Below are positions 25,228 to 38,700 of a DNA stretch of 64,000 bases, one piece after another. The notes under the pieces are model-generated. The model searched no databases. It saw only the letters and a list, made by a program, of their open reading frames with translations, and was not told the DNA's origin. The translations under genes and the position numbers were made by a program. The DNA is taken from contig JACATO010001115.1 of the NCBI GenBank assembly GCA_018389105.1, forward strand, positions 186,001-250,000. The letters run 5' to 3'. The stretch's first letter is position 1. Every line of letters starts with the position of its first letter. The stretch is from Nautilus pompilius (Eukaryota; Mollusca; Cephalopoda; Nautilida; Nautilidae).

Positions 25228-28200
25228 ATGTCTATCTCATCAAAATTCACCACACTCCCACCATTGCGGGTCATTCTGGATCGTGGATCATCCTGTCCCT
25301 TGGGGAAATCCTCAGTCAGTGTTCAAATTGCCAATAACACTGAGTTGCTGGGACAGCAGGCTTATAATTTTACACAGTTGAGGTGTGTGTAGTATAGTAG
25401 AATCTCATTATCCAGATCTTTTTGCTTGAGTATCCAGTCATCTTGAAGTAAATATTTTAATTGGATGAAATCATTTACAAATGAATGTATTTTGCGGGTT
25501 CATTTGATTCTAGGACTGATGCTGTAAAATATTAGCCAAGCTACTGTCCTCAGCAGTACCTTTTCCAGATACTTTCTCTGCAGTCCTTCAATGTTGAACC
25601 TATGCATCAAATGGTGGCTGGAGATCATGTCTGAGTAGGGTACAGAGTCTGGCCATTACAGCACACTGAATCTCTTTTAAAATGAAATGATTTTCTCTGA
25701 GTTTCAATGTTAGGAACAACCCGAAGTCACGCATGAATGGCACAACAGTGTTCAGTTTGCAGTGAAACACCATCTCAGTGTTACAGCACACATACCTGCC
25801 TGTACTTATATGCAGTACAAACGAAGAAAGCTTATACAGCTGCTTTGTATTATTGAATCCTACTCAGGCCATCTTGTGGCTACTTACACTACAATTTTTT
25901 TGGTCTTAGAATTAAATAAATAATCACTTGGTTTCAAAATCAGTTTGTTCAAATTATTTACTTTAAAAATCTGTTTAGGATGAAGTAATTGTTAAGGCCA
26001 GAGCTATTGCTTAGTTGTTCTTAAAGCAAATTTAGCCTCTGGATTGTATGATCTGACTTTGATTTTTGTGGTACACTCAAGTCTCATGAGGCCAGATGTA
26101 AATTAATGAAAAAGTGACTCAAAGTGTGGTACCTGCTGCCATTTAAATCAGCCTGGTGAATGTTTCAACCTAGTTTTGATGGTTTTCTCAACATTAAAGG
26201 AACCATTTTCCTCCCCCTAAGAGAAAACAAAAATTAAAGACAAAAAGATAACATCTTTGTTTTGAGCAATGTCATTTCCTTGCTCTATGATGCATTCTTC
26301 AAATAGTTATAAACTCTGAAGTTAGATGGCAATCTTCAAAAAATCATGACTGACAAATAATGGAAGGGGGTTGTGTATTGAAAGAAGCTCACTATTACTT
26401 TTTGTTGATTTTGACACCACCGGATCAGATCAAGTTAAGCCTGTGTAGTTGTTGCATTAAAACAACTTCCCTTTCTCCCATTGTGCCAAACTGAAGAAAA
26501 TGTGCGAAAGTTGCTCACCATTGAGCTGAATAACAGGGGAATGGCAGCACTGCTCTTGACATGTTAACTGATAATGAAACAGCACTGGCAGAAAAAAAGA
26601 TTCCAGATGTTTTCCAAAGCAAACTTTATATTGGCTTATTTTTCTAGAAATTGTAATTAACTTTTTTCAATGGAAAAAGCATTTTAAAATATAGCCCTTA
26701 AGGTATGTGCATCATTTCAGTGAATGAATGATTATCTAATGTATAGTAAGCAAGCAATTTCTGGTTATGAAGCAAAGTCTTTGGCAGCAGAGGTAATAAT
26801 TCTTAATTAAGACCTCCAAAAAATTTATTCATTGAAATTATATTGGGAGGGGGGAGAATAATTTGATGTTTTACTACTGATGTTTTTGATTTTAACAGTA
26901 TTTCTGGTGGGTCCTGCAATCTTCTCTGGCTGTCGGCTGGTAGAAACGTGAAACCTTGTATACAGAAAGGACCTCAGTAAGTGGCGGCTTACACATAGAC
27001 AATGCAAGTAACTGCTATGTTAAATTTTGCCTAATCTATTAACAGTGTTCTGCTGAAACAGGCAATTATTTACATTAAAAAAATATTTGGAAATTATCTT
27101 TATATAGCATACATAGAATAATGTGTTCACAAAATGGCAAAAGTATTTGTGCAACAAAATGTAGGAAAACAAAATCAACAAAAATAATCTGATTTTTTAA
27201 AATCACAGACAGATTCATTTCTAATGTAAAATCTACAGGTGTCTGTCTTTTTTTACCTGTAAATATCTACATGTCCTGATTGAGCCTGGTGTTTTTTTTG
27301 ATTGCCTATTTAATTAAAAAAGGTTTTACCTATGATTGTCAGTCCATAAATTAATTAAATAATGACAAGCTAACTGAGACACATAAATTCAGATCTTTCT
27401 TACAAAGGAAGTGCTGTGGGCATAGTCAACATTTAAAAAATATTTAAGTAACCGAAAACATACTTTGTAAAATTATGTAGCATCAAAATTTTTAAAAATG
27501 CACATTTCACTTTTTCTAAATTAATGAACAAAATCATAATTTTGGCTGTTGCACATATTATTACACTTTTAGATTTCTCTGTGCATGGAACAAATGTTTT
27601 ACAGTGTGTGTATACCAGTACTGAAGATGGAGAAATCCATGCTTACAACAACAAAAATTTCAGCAAAATTTTTGTTTAGCTGTACTTCATTTTCAGTATT
27701 CTAAAACATTTTATTAGATTATTGTGTGTGTTATCCAGTGCAGCTCTTCTAAATTAAATAAGTAATCCTTTTTCTGATGCAAGTGAGATTTTGGTGGTTT
27801 TTACTAGCCTAAAGGGCCTACACGTATCCACAAAAACAAAGGTGTCGCTTATCAAGATGATCCTCATAGAGTACATTTGAAAGTTAGTGTATTTACGTCT
27901 CTGGATTGTCTAAACAAGAACATGTTGGTAACAACACCCTTCCTCTTCATTCATTTGAGGTGCTAGCAATTTTATATAGACAGAGTCAGTGGCTACATCA
28001 TCTCATTTTAACTGGTTTCAGGTGTGGATTTGTTGCATTGTTAATGGCTGCCCATGCTCTAAACAGAGAGATCAATCTTACTGACTTGTTACTCTTGGCA
28101 CAAAAAAGGGGCTTTACTTTACGTGGAGAACTCTTCTCAGGTGAGTGGTTAGCTCATTGCCAATGTGGCTGGCTGCTTGTTAACTACCTTGTAACTTTTG

Positions 28201-31200
28201 AATACACTTGACTGGAACCTAAACATATATTGAAATGTGTATTTAAAAAAAAAAAGTTTTTTATACTTATCTCCCTTTGTTTGAATATCACACGATTTCC
28301 CTCCCACTGGCAGCATTAATGATAAACTGTAAAATTATAAAATATGAATAGTTATTTACTTGAAAATTATTATTTTAAATTTTTTTGTTGACAGTTTGAG
28401 AAATTTTACAAAAACTCTTAGGTTTAAATAACCTTCTAAACAAGAGAACACAAAGGTGCTTGTCATCTCTTTAAGATGTCTCTCTAGAGATGTACAGGAC
28501 TTAAGTAATGAAGTTTATTTAGGATTTCCAAGTTAAAAGTTTTCTGATTACTTCATTACCTACAGTAGTAGCCAAAATTATTGCACCACCTTATGTTTTT
28601 AACAAAATATGTATTTGTGGATGTGTTACAAAGTAAAAAAAAATGCTTTTTTAATGTAATATGCCCAGTTAAGCTCTGTTTAATATTCAGAGCTAAACAC
28701 AGTTACAGACTTCATTAAATCAATCAAATTGCTTAAACGTTGCACTGGTCACCATATGATCATACTTAAACAATAACAAAAAATCATTATTTCAAGTGAT
28801 GCAATGATTTTGGCCATCACGCCATAAGGTGATGCCCTGGGTATTAAACAAGATGCACTTATAATAACCAAACTGAAAGGGATTCCCCACTGAAAAGGCA
28901 ATTAGTCTAAAACAGCCTCTCTGCCTCCGAGGCATTCATTTCATACTTAGTACAAAACAGAACTGGTTAATCACATTTCCCTTTTCTTTTTACAGGTAAA
29001 TTGTCACCCTTCAAAGTAGTGAAAACTTTTAAACTCAGTATAAAGGCAGAAAAGAGTCATAAGGGAATTGTAAATATAGGAGAGCTAAAAGTAGACAAAT
29101 AATTTTGAAAGAATCTTTTTTTTAATCACATATTTGAAATTAAACTGTACTTATAAAATAAAATTCTACTTCCGCTCAGTAAGATTAATTTCCTGATTTG
29201 TCAAGTAGGAGAAATGCCATTCAGACACTAGAAAATTCTGGAATCACTTTGCTAAGAAAAACAAAGTATTATAGTTCATTAGTTTTGTATTTATTGTAAT
29301 TTTTTTGAAAGGAAGGTGAATGTTTTGCTGATTCTGTTTTCTAGCTTACTTCATGGAAGAGCTTGCAGCTGAGGTGTGTCATAGTGAGATCCTTGACACA
29401 TGGGGCAGTGCACACAAGATATGGAAACATCTTCTTCAAGGAGACATGCTGCTTGTGCCGTATCCTGACACTTTATTTCTAATGTGACAAGAGTAATAAC
29501 TGTATTGAAATAATGGTTCTCTTAGCTTATATAACTCATTTGCTAGCAACTGCAGTGTGGAATGAAACAGTATAAAAGCGAAAGTAGACTCCCAAATGAC
29601 AACTCAGCTAAATTCATTGATGAGTGTCAGTTAAGGTAAAAATGCTGATATTTGTTCCAGTCTAGTTATATAACCAAATAACTTGTTGACCTTGACTTTC
29701 TTCACCAGATATGACTCAGATAAAAACCACCATCCATGTTGCCAGAATGGTTACAATGCCCATTGGGCACTGTTGTCTGGTAAGTGGATGTTTTTAGACT
29801 TGAAGTAGTAGAACATGAGGTGGCAGTTATACAAATGAAAACCAGGTCTCTGTTTCAGGCTCTGAACCACAAATCGTTTTTTTTAAAGACAGACTAAAGA
29901 TTTAATATAAAAAGACAAAAAAAAAATTATATACATTTTCTTGCTTTATCTGAATCCTTACCATTAAACTCAACCCGTAAGACAGTGTGGGTCCAAGCAT
30001 TTTCTTATTAAAAATCATTACATCTTATAGCAGTTTTTGTTTTTTCTATAAATTGATAACTTTTTAAAAACATTAGCAGCAGCTAGTGGAGGAAGAATTA
30101 AACTAAATTTGTGGAAACATTCACAAGTAGAAAACAATCGTAGGCAGGCGCTTGTCAGGTTTAACTACAATAGACCCATGGTTTACTTTAGAAATGAAGT
30201 GTCAAATATTCCCAGTATATTGCCCAACCAACATACATATATTTCTGGTGTTGACTTCTTTACCAGAAAAAGTGGAAAGAAAATCTATACTGTATCAAAA
30301 CAAAATTTTTAAGCATTACATCCATTTTGTCTATAATTTAACATTTCTGACTAGTTTTTTTTTTCTTTTTCTTGCTTCACACCATTATGATGAAAGCCAA
30401 AAAAACCTACCTCTTAATACACGGACTGCTTGCTGGTTACTACAGTTGGCATTATTGGTTGTCTCATCTGAGATGTCAGACCTTTAACACAAACATTAGA
30501 CATTCAAAAAAAAAAACATGAGCTATTTTAGAAATGCTATCTGAAAATCTGGGATCATTCATGCAGACAGCCATTTTTGGATGTAAAATTTGCTGCATTT
30601 CCAGTTCTTATCAATTTGCAAGTAACAATATTTACTGGTGGTAGTTACATATAGATGCACACTAGTGTACTGCAAAAAACACTTCTACATTAAATTAGGA
30701 TAGATATCTGGAGGCCATCAGTTTATTGCCCGTAAAATATTCATGATTTATTGACACTCGCCCAGCTCATACAAATGATCAGGTAGGGTAGGAAGCCATG
30801 GAAATGTTGTGCTGTTTGCCTGATTACTCGTAGTCATTGCAGGGAGTCAAAAAAACAATGTTAAATGTAAACATTTTAATAAACTTTAACATATAAAAAT
30901 AATTTGAAATTCAAAATGTTTAATTTTGTTTAGTTTGATGGTTTACATTAAGTACATGAGACAATGTTTGCCAAGCTCTGATCTGCATTAGAAACTAGTA
31001 ATGTTAAGAAAGATAGTGTAAAAATATCACATGAATTGTTTTGTTGCAGGTTGTTTACTGGTAATTGATGATAAATGCAGACACATTGTCCAGAAGAGCT
31101 GTAAACAGGACTCAAGCAACTCGTCTTTGTTCCACACACAAGCTGGCTGTAATAATGAATTGGTAACCTCCCTAGAAGGAGCAGTCCATAGTGTTTTGTC

Positions 31201-31276
31201 TATGGAATGCAGGGGAAAAGCCGTTACCCTGGGGTGTGGTCCTTGTCAGACCTCCTCCTCAGCAACCAAAACCTAA
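25228..31276 (+). CDS. ACTMAP: Actin maturation protease (C19orf54 family), last exon apparently frameshifted
   Basis: ACTMAP is a cysteine protease of papain-like or C39-like fold that removes the N-terminal acetylated residue during actin maturation. Coding exons: 25228-25382, 26899-26976, 28022-28140, 29345-29459, 29709-29779 and 31050-31276. All have GT-AG borders and agreeing phases. Key motifs: CIQKGP then QCGFVALLMA, where the Cys (residue 79) is the expected nucleophile; RGELFS; LLQGDMLLVPYDSDKNHHP; and NAHWALLSG, with His174 the expected catalytic His. The frame in the last exon stops at 31276 after an unfamiliar tail. The family ending (QGKSRYPGVWSLSDLL, then DYIIPPDGIENELCGKAVLL, stop at 31378-31380) is present in another frame from about 31215, so a small indel near 31200-31215 breaks the model. 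The first exon is less conserved, but its phase fits. A non-coding 5' exon probably lies in 22.8-24.0 kb. Confidence 0.88.
28561..28827. mobile_element. Short non-autonomous Tc1/mariner-like element (MITE) with inverted ends
   Basis: The left end (agccaaaattattgcaccac from 28570) and right end (gtgatgcaatgattttggcc, ending near 28814) are imperfect inverted copies of about 25 bp, with TA at the left border. The interior is AT-rich and non-coding. It lies in an ACTMAP intron. Confidence 0.6.
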
Positions 31277-31380
31277 ACAAGGTTAGGCCTGACAGAGACA
31301 ATGAAGATTACATCATCCCACCAGATGGCATTGAAAATGAACTGTGTGGTAAGGCAGTTCTTCTCAAAGCTGCTCAGTGA

Positions 31381-32176
31381 CAAAAGTCAGTTCCCTAAGG
31401 GATCTATGGCTAACCAGATTGTTCTGGGGGTAATTGTCCTCAAGATAATGCAATATTCTTGTAGTTCGTAAAACTTTTACACAGGTTGCTTATGTCAGTA
31501 ATCTTCATTGGCTCTACTATGGGTTGGTTTTATTCTAAGAAATTGTAGAAACTTTGATCCAATGCTCACATTTTATTGTTGACCCTAATGTAATTTTTAT
31601 ACAAGATGTTTTTATAAAACGTTTTTTTAAAAAAATGTATTAACCATTTAAAAGAACAATTTTATTGTTTTAAATATACTGTTATGCATAAGAATTCAAA
31701 AAACTGGACAATCAGGGAGTAAGGATATCCACTATTTTATAAAGTATAAACTTTTGATAAATTTACCTATAGCCAAACAAATGATGAATACTCAGTTTCT
31801 ATGAGCCATCACATTTACTTTTTAAAATTTAATTATTAAGGGTGTTTAAAATAATCTTTCCTGTTTTGAAGTATTGTACTTTCAAAGTATTATATTTTTA
31901 AAAAGTTTTTCCCTGTATTTTAAAACAAGTCTTTTACTGTAGCTAGAGTGAAATAATTTAGGTATATTAATATTTCACACACACAAGAAAAAAAAATCTC
32001 ATTATCAGTAAGATTTTTTTCTCCTCCAGCGCTGCACTGCAGAGGTCTCAATCTTGCTCATTCCCAAGAAAGCAGTTATTAAACAAATTTTCTTCTTGCA
32101 TAGCAGTCAGTGTATGCAGACAGTAATGGCAGATTTTAAACCAACTATGCAACATTGACATTTTTTTTGCCTTTAG
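31381..32176. other. Intergenic region after ACTMAP
   Basis: AT-rich. I see no conserved exon. A polypyrimidine tract and AG at 32175-32176 immediately precede the ATG of the candidate microprotein. Confidence 0.4.
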
Positions 32177-33271
32177 ATGGCTGGACCTATATTAATGAAA
32201 TTAGCCAGGTCTGTACTTGCATGGAAACGTATGGTGAGCGGTGTTCCTTTAATATTAATTTTATATGTTCTTCAAACAATTTTAGTTTTCCCCACCTGTA
32301 ATAAAATCGAAATCACCTATCTTTACACTGGTTTATATATTTTCAGTAACTTCTATATTTTGGAGTACTTATTTAATGCCTGTTTATCTAAAACCTACTT
32401 TAAGGACTAAAAAATATCTATAATTGAGATTACTTTACTTTCACTATAAAAATCTACAACACAAGCAACAGGTTCATTTTTTTGCTAATTTGGGCACAGT
32501 ACCGTATATTAATAAACTTAAATCTTTCTGAAACTGTTTTTCAAATCATATTTGGCATCAGAATTGTGAATACAATATCCAATTTGTTTTATCTGAGAAA
32601 CAGATATTAAATGCAAGTAGGACATGTAAAAAAAACTATTTATAAGCAGATCCTTGCCACTTTTTAAAATGTTAATCAGTTTATTTTTCAGCTACAGATT
32701 TCCAATATCATAGCAATTCTACTGGCAAATTCTTTGTCTAGTTAACATAATCAACATTTCAATCAAGTTTATACTTAGTTTAATGCAATCTAACAATGGT
32801 AAAGGTTCAAAGAAAATACCAAATAAATCATAATGCCCCAAAAACTGTGATAAGAATTCGGAGATGAGATGAGTTTGAAGTTTTTTTTGCCTGCAATTGA
32901 AGGTGCTTTTCTTTAATGACTCGTCATGCATGTACTGACCCATTACCAAATAAGTGCCTTACAAATGTAGTCTATTTATAACTCACCTGTATTTGTGTTG
33001 AATCATATCTTGTTACACAAATGTTCCTTGGCTACCTGTTGTGGTTGGTTGGCTATTTTGTTTTCCAAACTGGTATGCTTATATTTATTATACAAAATAC
33101 AAATAAAGGTTATTCACATGTTCATTTATTCATTTATTTTTTGCATAGCGGCTTAATGTCATTGGAATCACTATCTACTTAGCTTTTACAATTCCTTTAT
33201 TCTCAAATCCAACTGAGTTTTTGGAAGGAATTTTGTCAGTTTTAAGGAGAATTTTTGAACACAGTACATGA
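32177..33271 (+). CDS. Candidate two-exon membrane microprotein, 59 residues
   Basis: Exon 32177-32233 begins with ATG directly after a good acceptor (gcctttag) and ends at a strong donor (ATG|GTGAGC). It encodes MAGPILMKLARSVLAWKRM. The second exon, 33149-33271, follows a pyrimidine-rich tract ending gcatag and continues in phase: it starts RLNVIGITIYLAFTIPLF and ends LRRIFEHST, stop TGA. The joined 180 nt give 59 residues: a short basic amphipathic start, one likely transmembrane segment (about residues 21-37) and a basic tail, a layout common in small mitochondrial or secretory-pathway membrane proteins. I cannot name a family. A non-coding upstream exon would be needed. It could be chance, but two clean splice sites, phase agreement and the hydrophobic profile favour a real gene. 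Confidence 0.45.
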
Positions 33272-35775
33272 ATTATTATACTTAGAGCATACTGGAGATA
33301 ATTTTTCAAATTTGAGATCATTTTCTTTTTCTGTAAAGGTTAAGCAAATGGAAAATACAAACTTCTTAAAATAATAATTTAAAGAACTTACAATAGCTCA
33401 ACATAACTTGCCAAACAAACAAACGAGCATTTGGTTTAGTTAACAGACGTAGTGCACATATGAATAATATAATGCTATTGGCATCATTTTATAATCTGGT
33501 ATTGATAAAATACTTTAATTTTAAGCATAACTACACTGTTCATTTGCACACATTTTGATCCAGCTGATAATTTGACAGTAAAGCCTCAATTTAACGGACT
33601 TTGGAAGCAACAGACACTATCTGGTCTCCAAACAAAAGTCCATGTGCGAAAATATTTTGCTTGGGTGCCTTTTGTGTGTATGCATATGTAAATGTCCAGA
33701 TTTAAAGGACTCCTAGCATTAAGACACCCTTCATGCCTATTAGTCAGTTAAAATGAGGTTTTACTGTAATACTAAAAATTTTGGAGTATCACCTACAGCC
33801 AAAACACAATGAAGTTCTAAGTATTTATTTTTAAAACTTTAACTAGCACATGCACAAATGTATAATTCCCAAACCCTAAAATATAATTCTGAAGTGTGAA
33901 TAAAAATTTAAAAACAGAGTCAGGAATTAAATCTAAAACTGAAAAAACTCAAGCTACTGCTGCATGAATATGGTAAATATTACAAAATGAAACATACCTT
34001 TATGTAGTTCTATTCAGATTCTGGATTTTAAATTTCAATGTTTTTGATGAGTGACTCACAATGTAGTCAGTTTTCAGTTTCTACCAACCAATCAACAAAA
34101 TCAAACAAGCCCTTACTACCACTGAATACCACCAGTTGTAGAATTAAGATATAGAACAATCATAGGACTTCCAAAATTTTATTACAAACGTCAGTCATTA
34201 CAACAAATGTACAAATGCAGGTTTATGTTGTATAAAAATGAACGTGACTGACAGCTGTCCACTTTACCCACCCTTAGTAACTATACCTAGAGAACTAACC
34301 CCAAGATATCCAAGCTGGACAACTAATAAAATCAGTTGTTATCTTCTATTATAGTTGTTTTATACAGTTGCCTGTCTTTGTAAGCACACATACACGCACG
34401 CACGCGATTAAGAATTGTATTGCTTGTAAAGGTAGTAATAACCAGCAAAAAGCTGTCGAGCAGCAACTTAATTTCTATGAAAAAATGTAGGGCACTTACT
34501 ATTTTGTTAAAATAAATGAGTTTAAAAAAAAAAAACAAACTTTTTTTAGTGATATAGCTAGAAATGTGCATCAATTATAGATGAAAATTAGAACAGAAAA
34601 GGAAGCATTAAATACTATGCTGTTAGCTTAGGTTGGTTTAATTCTGGAATACTATTTTATCTATGCAAAATCAGTGTGTTGGAAAAACACATGGAATCCA
34701 CAAACAGTCTGACAGCGCAGAATAGTTTCAAATCTTGATATTTCAAATGAAAAGTCAACATGGGACATTTACCCAAGAATATAGAATGTAAACTTCAGGC
34801 AAACATCTTGCTTGATTATATGGAAATTTTCTTTCTTCGCTAAAAGGTTATTTCCTTTTGAAATGCTTAATGAATCCTCAATCCTGGCTAGATTTAGATT
34901 TTATAATGCCAACTGATTCCATATCAGTAATTAACCAGCAATGTAGAATTGGACACGGAGAAAACCAAGTGCTAGAGTCTGTCTGCATACTATCAATCAA
35001 GAAACTATTACCTTAAAGGAAGAAAAAAAAACTAGAATTTTAAAGCTATGATACACTTTATAGATTTGTTGGCATCTCCTTTAATAGATCTTTGTAAAGA
35101 TTGGTTCCCCCTACCAATTATATTGAGAGAATAGGGAACTGCAACATCTCCTTCTGACTAATCTGTGTGTAACACCATAATAAAAAATAGCAATTTTTTA
35201 AATAGAATGTGGCTATTTTTCTTAAATGTTATCAAGTCAGTGTGACAGTATAATGACAGCACCCCCCTCTTCATATACGTACATTCAACAGACTTCAAAA
35301 GGTACTTTCCTTTTTCTTAAAAATTAAGGACCACTTGGTGTGTACACAAAGCTAATCAAAATGTCATTGCACCAGTTTTCATTTAAATAGAATAGTAATA
35401 ATATATTTACACAATACTAGCTTGCCTATTTTATTAAAATAGTAGTAAATAAAGAAATAAAAGCATCCTAACAATCTGCAAGTACCCCTTCTTTTCTGTT
35501 CCAAAATGACATCAAATTTCTTTATTAGGAAGGAAACAAGGAGATTCTGGGACTTTCATGCTGCCACATTGAAATGTTATTAACTATAGCCTCCTAGGAT
35601 GATTGAGCACCTTATCAATCAGAAAACAACAACTGATATGGTGGTTTATCCAATGACAAGCACTACAATCTTTTAATTCCATTTGACTCAAAACTGTTGA
35701 TTGAAAACCAGTATACTTACCTCAAGACTTGCTGACGCGAGTTTGAAATACCAACATTTAAAAACCAACTACTAG
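33272..35775. other. Intergenic region between the candidate microprotein and PNN
   Basis: AT-rich. It contains the pogo-like MITE at 33576-33766 and a short CA/CG repeat near 34383-34405. It presumably holds the PNN 3' UTR (minus strand); several TTTATT hexamers occur (for example 35430) and none can be chosen. Confidence 0.4.
33576..33766. mobile_element. 191-bp MITE with pogo/Tigger-like inverted ends
   Basis: The left end cagtaaagcctcaatttaac and the right end, whose reverse complement reads cagtaaaacctcattttaac, match over about 25 bp with few differences. The ends resemble those of pogo-type elements. A TA follows the right end; the left flank reads GA, so a target duplication is not clean. 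No coding capacity. Confidence 0.7.
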
Positions 35776-38700
35776 CTAATCATAACCTGCTTCTATAATT
35801 GCATCATCATCTGCATCTACTGTCAGAACCACTCTCCTACCACCCTTGCTAGATTTTACCTGTCTGGTATCACTGTCTATTTCTCCCTCCTCTTTATCTT
35901 CATCTAATCTTACCTCCCTCTTGTCACTTTGGGGCAAATCTATTGGCCCTATCTCCCCCTCCTCACCACTATCTTCTATCTCTGTTTGTGTCACTCTCCT
36001 GGTGTCACCATGAGCATTACCCGTTTCTTCAGATGCAGCTGGATGCTCCCTTCTATCTCGTTTGGAGTGTCGGGATTCAGAATGACTCTTCTCTCTACTT
36101 CTGTGTTTACTTTTATTTTCTTTATTTTCATTACTTTTATGATCTTTCCCCAAACTTCTCCTCTCCCTTGGTCGCGACCCACCCTGTTTAGAAGCCCTCT
36201 CTCTCCTGTGCCGCACATCTGATTCCAACTCATGCTCATTGTCTTCTTTATACCCCTGACTCATCAACCCTTCAATTTCTTCCTCCAACCGTCTTCGCCT
36301 TTCATTAATCATTTCTGAAAACAATATAATAGTCAAATTATACAAGTTCTAAAAATATACTACCATTTTGTTGTAACACCCCATAAACAGAGGCAGCAGA
36401 AAAAATATTACACTGCAACTCCAACACTAATTTCTCTACCTACTACACAGTAATATATAGCAGGGCAAGAAACCAATAAGACATAGCATCCTGGAATTTT
36501 TTAAAACTTTCCTATAACAAGTACATCTCTCTGTGAACTGATGGGTATTCAGTATTCTGGACAAATCATAGGACCATTCATTAATTTTGACAAACAGAAG
36601 TTTAGCAGCAAACTAGTAGAAAAACTAAAGTTTAAAAACTGTTTTAAAAATAACCATCACAACAAATTTTTTCTTTAATAAGTGTTACATTCATAATCTT
36701 TAATTTTAGTATTTACAAAAAAAAAACTAAAATGTTTTAAAACTCACAAACTCCTAAATTATTTAAATGATCAAGTCAGAAGAAGAAAGTTTGGTATTTT
36801 TTATGGTCAAAACAAATCAAAATAAATTTCTATCTCTGTAAATCAAACCTTGACTCAGCTAGCAAAAATAATAAAAAAATATAGAATAACCTGATTGACT
36901 AAGAAGGTAAGAGTTCAAATATATATATATATACCTGATTCACTTAAATTTAATTCCTGATTCCTGATTTTGGAATCCATATTTAAATGGTGATGTTTTC
37001 TAGTTGAAATTCTTTAAAAACAACAATAAAATAAATCTATTTTGTAACAACCTTAAATTAACAATGAAAATTGTGCTTTACCAATAAAACAAGTCGTGGC
37101 TTCCTTGGTAGAACTGAACTAGATAAAATTCTTGAAAATGTGGCACAGCAAGTTGTTAGACAGACAGACAATCTCGGAAAGCAGATGATCCGAACAGATA
37201 CAAAAATTGCTGACAAAATTTTTTTAACATCCCTGACAGCGAGAAGGGCAACAATAGAGTTCTCCAGCACCTCTGTCTGTCTGTCTGTGTGTGTGTGTGT
37301 GTGTGTGTGTATTTTATCCCCTAACATTCACAAATCAGCTAATTGCTAGCTCAAACCAAACCAAAACTCTGGGGTCTAATAACATGCTCTAGCTAAATAT
37401 CAGCTTCTCTAACGGGACCCAGAGGGACTTCCAAAAACTTCCCATGACAAGGTATTCAGCTAGCAATAAATACCAAATAAAATATTTACAAATTATAATT
37501 AATTAAAGCAGATGACCCAATCAACCTTACCCACCCCCAAAGTTTTAATACCAAGAATAGCAGCACGGCAATGGCAACCATCAATAGCCAAATAAAATGC
37601 TATCAAGTATCTTTGATCTAAAATCCATATAAACAAACACCTTAACATACGACCCGATACATTTTTTAAGTATTAAGAAATTAAATGACAACATTTATTT
37701 TCTGGTATTATACATCTCTTTGTAAAATGGCATAGAAAAGTAGAAACAGGCTGTTGATAAAAGTATTGTTGTAAAGCGTATGGTGTTAGATGCATCAATA
37801 TTTTAAAATGAAAATAAAATGTCAATACTACATGGTATTCTTGGTGCAAAGCTTTGGCCATTGTGCTATTTCGTTAAAATTCCCAAGTTGGTTCCTCATA
37901 GTTCAAATCTTGGCTTTAAGAGGCGCCATTACATTGCCCCGTGGACAATGCACCACAGCAGCCGCACATCAGGATAGGCATGGCGTTGTCACTTATAAAT
38001 ACTGATCCATAGCAAGTTAACATGCTTTAAGATGAGGAACAACAGCCTCAAGAACATTTTTAACGGTACTTGCTGGCATTCAGGGTTCCAGGCACCATAA
38101 CAAAAGCAAGTTAACACATCTTGTACTATGACAGCTTCACCACCACCACAAGCAAGTGTCCCAACAATGTTTCCTTGATTGTAAGCTTATCCTGTCACCG
38201 AACTCATTCGACTACAGACAGTGCAGGAGTAATCAACTTTCATCAGACCAATTTTACCTCCCATCACCACCTCCAATTTTGCTAGAATTGTTGTTTAGTC
38301 TGATTAAGTCTAGTTTACATATGTTGATCTGACAACCTTGGATGGCTGTGCTAATGAAGGTAAATCAGTCTTCTTAACAGTTGTAGTAGACCACCCTGTT
38401 GGTTTTCCAGGTTTCTTTAGGCAAGAAACACTGGCGAAAGAATTATGGTACATTTCTCAACTGTCAAGTTTCCTAGATTTGCTTTCTGAAACCGTTCAGC
38501 AGCAAAATGGTTGCCTCCCTACATCTTTGCAGATAAACCTAGCATTTTCCATTGCACTTTTAGATACAGAACCCCACCTTGATTTTATACTGCTTATGCA
38601 TTATAGATTATAATATTATAATTTTTTTTTCTAAAGCCAATTCTCTGTGGTCAACCTATACCAAACAAAGCTTAGACATATTTGGTAGAGATTTATATTT

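Noticed and set aside
25385-25450. Sequence resembling one end of a Tigger-type element (gtagaatctcattatccaga)
   Set aside because: No matching inverted partner was found nearby, so it is left unannotated.
25600-25791. 63-codon minus-strand frame in an ACTMAP intron
   Set aside because: Looks mildly protein-like, but no family was recognised and there are no splice or element boundaries.
37850-37990. Possible tRNA-like B-box (agttcaaatctt) suggesting another SINE
   Set aside because: The A-box is unconvincing and the body does not clearly match the other two SINE copies.
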